Source of the DNA: Botryococcus braunii
Lineage: Eukaryota > Chlorophyta > Trebouxiophyceae
DNA length: 10,000 nucleotides
Reading direction: 5' to 3'
Assembly: GCA_002005505.1 (NCBI GenBank)
Contig: KV908430.1
Span: 173,817-183,816 of the forward strand
Below the pieces are notes generated by a model. The model saw only the letters and a program-made list of their open reading frames with translations, made no database searches and had not been told where the DNA came from. The position numbers and the translations under genes are program-made. Shown here one piece after another: positions 8,045 through 10,000 of this stretch (position 1 is its first letter; each line of letters starts with the position of its first letter).

Positions 8045-8212
8045 ATGGCCAGCTCGAGAATCGTCACGTCGACCCCCACCGCCACTTCGATTCAGAGCAA
8101 AGGTGAACACGCTTTGGCAACCTGGCGAGGCTGGTTAGGTTTGCTTGAGCAGGCACCTGTGGGGCTACAGCAATGGAAGACGTCCTTAGTGCTGGCACAA
8201 GAATGGGGGTGA
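8045..8212 (+). CDS. Possible first exon with transit-peptide-like N-terminus
   Basis: An ATG at 8045 opens 55 codons beginning MASSRIVTSTPTATSIQSK: rich in Ser, Thr and Ala, with Arg/Lys and no acidic residue in the first 19 positions, as in chloroplast or mitochondrial transit peptides. The frame then reads GEHALATWRGWLG and ends at TGA 8210-8212. That TGA is inside a consensus donor GTGAGT (8209-8214) preceded by GGGG, so the exon may be spliced onward rather than end here. A second donor-like AAAG|GTGAAC is at 8102-8107. An acceptor-like CCATTACCCACTTAG|GA ends at 8370. No downstream exon could be identified, so this remains a weak call; a chance ORF is the alternative. Confidence 0.25.
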   Translation: MASSRIVTSTPTATSIQSKGEHALATWRGWLGLLEQAPVGLQQWKTSLVLAQEWG

Positions 8213-9326
8213 GTTGTCAGAGAGTGTAAATAGGCAGAGAGTGCCTGTAACTCAATACAATGCCAAATTTGATGTTGGTTTCATTCGCTTTGTTGCTGTG
8301 AATTGCTCTATTGAAGTACCTGACCATGATCGAGTATAAGTTTGATGCCGTTTTTCCATTACCCACTTAGGAAAGCTACAACACATGCAAGCTACCCAGC
8401 TCATAAGCACGGTCACACCATATGTACTGACATGTCACACATACTTGTGTGGAGAATTTCTCCGACGTTGAGGCTTCAATTAAACTTTAAAATCCGCACA
8501 CACGCACTTACACAGCATTGCACATGTCACGCGGTGCCACTGCAGCTGCACCTTTTGTTTTTGGCCACCGATTTAACTCACTATCTGCCTGTACATGTTT
8601 ACAAACGAGAACTCCCTCGTGGCTGGACAGATGTAACTCTTCTTCTTTTACAAGAGTGGAGTAAAAAAGACCAGCCCAATGTTCAGGGACCCAAACCCCC
8701 AATGTGTCAAGCTATGTAACTCTTCTTCTTATTCTTCTTCCCTCGCACCCGAATACACGGGCCCATGGGTGCAATTACTTGGCCGGCTAATTGCACAGAA
8801 AGCTAAAACGACAACTTTACCCCGCAACTGTTCTTTCAGTCCACATGCACCTCAGCACCCGCCACAGTACAGTAATCTCCTCACAATCGCTTGGCGTGCA
8901 ACATGGTACCTGTACAGCTGCAGCTGCACGTACCTTCAAGCATCACCAGCTGTAGCTACCAGTCTATAGACTGTAACCCCCTCTATATCCCGCAATTTCC
9001 TCTTAAATGAAAGCCACTAAACAGCACTACGTGGTGCACAAATAAGTAACAAGCTATATTTATGTGGCACCTCCATCTTACCCCATCATTTGGCGTAAAT
9101 CTCTTGCCATCTGCTGTGCCCACATGATGTAAGCCAAGCTCCCCATGCATGCCTGAGTCGTACATTGCCAGAGCTCAAGCTAAACCCCATCCATGCCCAT
9201 ATTACTTAATACTTAACTCATACCATGCCATGAATGTAATGAAATTTACATGCAACACACATAGCAGCAGTGCTACATGTATATATAGTTTGAGCTACGT
9301 AGTATGTGTAGTACACGGGTTTGTGC
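8213..9326. other. Unassigned sequence; no gene seen
   Basis: AT-richer sequence with no recognisable protein on either strand. Small features: a 17-bp direct repeat ATGTAACTCTTCTTCTT at 8631-8647 and 8714-8730; a CAGCTGCAGCTG palindrome near 8914-8925 inside an imperfect GGTAC...GTACC stem; several TGTAA strings (8247, 8632, 8715, 8972) that could serve as polyadenylation signals; and a TATATATAG at about 9279-9287. Confidence 0.35.
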
Positions 9327-9413
9327 AGTGCATCCTCCGACTTTGGGGGAAGTTAGGGTTTAGGGTGAAATTAGGGAAATTAGGGTTAAGTGCATCCGAC
9401 TTTGGGGGAAATT
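9327..9413. repeat. Interstitial telomere-like repeats between duplicated flanks
   Basis: Positions 9353-9388 hold TTAGGGTTTAGGGTG, AAATTAGGG and AAATTAGGGTT, a mix of TTTAGGG and TTAGGG units. On both sides lies the same sequence: GTGCATCCTCCGACTTTGGG (9328 onward) and GTGCATCCGACTTTGGGGGA (9390 onward), differing by a 3-bp CTC. The array is short and degenerate, so it is internal rather than a chromosome end. Confidence 0.7.
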
Positions 9414-9807
9414 TAAAACTCCCCAGCATGCAGCGCTACGTACGACACTGGCGAGGGAGCGTGTCCCTCACACGCATAGAGGTACTTGTATGCCACGGAC
9501 GTCTCATCAGAGAGGAGGGGAGAAGACCTGGGGAATGGGGAAAAACGGCAAGATCGTTCAATTCTAAAGTTCCTGCATGAGCCAACGGGTGGGCCTCATA
9601 GGGTTCCTATTTTGCACCAAGATCTCAGTTCTAGAACTCATAAGATCGATGTGAGACTGGCAAGATCCCACATATCGCATGTGGTATTTTAGCTTGCCAT
9701 ATGTGACATGTCTACAAAGATATAGATCATAAGCATGAGACGGGGCATAGCGTCTCCTTCTGCACCAGGGAGCAGCTTGCATCAGTGAGTCTTACCAACC
9801 CAGCAAC
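9414..9807. other. Unassigned sequence; no gene seen
   Basis: No convincing coding frame. It contains the perfect 12-bp palindrome AGTTCTAGAACT (9627-9638), which includes inverted heat-shock-element-like half sites TTC/GAA, and a small hairpin CCACAT-ATCGC-ATGTGG (9668-9684). Neither is enough to call a regulatory site. Confidence 0.35.
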
Positions 9808-9851
9808 TTCTGAGGTGCCCAGATGATTTAAGTGGCCTGGGCACCTGAGAA
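9808..9851. repeat. 15-bp inverted repeat (14 of 15 pairs) with 14-bp spacer
   Basis: The left arm TTCTGAGGTGCCCAG (9808-9822) pairs with CTGGGCACCTGAGAA (9837-9851), with a single mismatch. It would make a stable hairpin on either strand. No T-run follows on the plus strand. It sits just before the 49-bp tandem repeat. Confidence 0.8.
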
Positions 9852-9878
9852 TAGTCTTGGGACAAATCCCGTATGGAC

Positions 9879-10000
9879 TGCAAGCACTCAGAAAAAGGCA
9901 CGGCCAGGTCGTGGCCTTCCACACACATGCAAGCACTCAGCAAAGGCACGGCCAACTCGTAGCCTTGCATACACATGCATGCAGACAGCCAACATACCAC
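9879..10000. repeat. Tandem repeat of 48-49 bp period, running to the window edge
   Basis: TGCAAGCACTCAG begins unit 1 at 9879 and unit 2 at 9928; both continue with AAAGGCACGGCCA...TCGT.GCCTT.CA.ACACA. A third unit may begin with TGCATGCAGACAGCC at 9976. On the minus strand the frame stays open to the edge and reads as 16-residue repeats (LSACMCMQGYELAVPL, then LSACMCVEGHDLAVPF). That could be a coding repeat continuing outside the window or a by-product of a 48-bp unit. Confidence 0.7.

Noticed and set aside
8342..8719. 125-codon plus-strand ORF
   Set aside because: Starts at TTG, low-complexity His/Thr/Leu composition, no motif; overlapped by an open minus frame.

Overview
The window looks like nuclear DNA of a green alga or other plant-lineage eukaryote. 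The evidence is a large intron-associated F-box/leucine-rich-repeat coding exon, splice-site-like signals, a decayed non-LTR retrotransposon, plant-type telomere-like motifs (TTTAGGG/TTAGGG) and very long microsatellites. Nothing suggests a prokaryotic operon, phage or CRISPR. The species cannot be fixed from the sequence alone; a chlorophyte or streptophyte alga is an inference from the LRR style and the retroelement family.

Layout: (1) 236-1471 is the 3' part of a non-LTR retrotransposon ORF (post-RT region, a CCHC-like knuckle and a restriction-like endonuclease-type domain), split over three reading frames and therefore dead or mis-assembled. (2) 1614-2022 holds two 191-bp direct copies about 94% identical, 27 bp apart. 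(3) 2509-4267 is the one convincing protein gene: an F-box-like N-terminus followed by irregular LRRs. Its frame has no ATG before the F-box, so at least one upstream exon is needed; 2262-2284 is a phase-compatible candidate. (4) 4691-4874 is a (CT)n tract with C12 and C11 runs. (5) 5695-6597 is a diverged tandem duplication whose two copies share a small hairpin. (6) 6692-7366 is a simple-sequence cluster: (CA)39, a 44-bp-period repeat, then about 320 bp of nearly uninterrupted alternating purine-pyrimidine sequence arranged CG-TG-TGCG-TG-CG. (7) 7367-10000 is mostly non-coding in appearance. It has a 20-bp palindrome, one possible transit-peptide-like first exon (8045-8209), interstitial telomere-like repeats between duplicated flanks, a 15-bp inverted repeat and a 49-bp tandem repeat running off the end.

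The genes do not form a pathway. The window is best read as one probable ubiquitin-ligase adaptor gene set in repeat-rich intergenic DNA. The features most worth a second look are the retroelement remnant with its G5-associated frameshifts, the Z-DNA-prone compound microsatellite, the paired dispersed repeats, and two places where a consensus GTGAGT donor overlaps the apparent stop codon.
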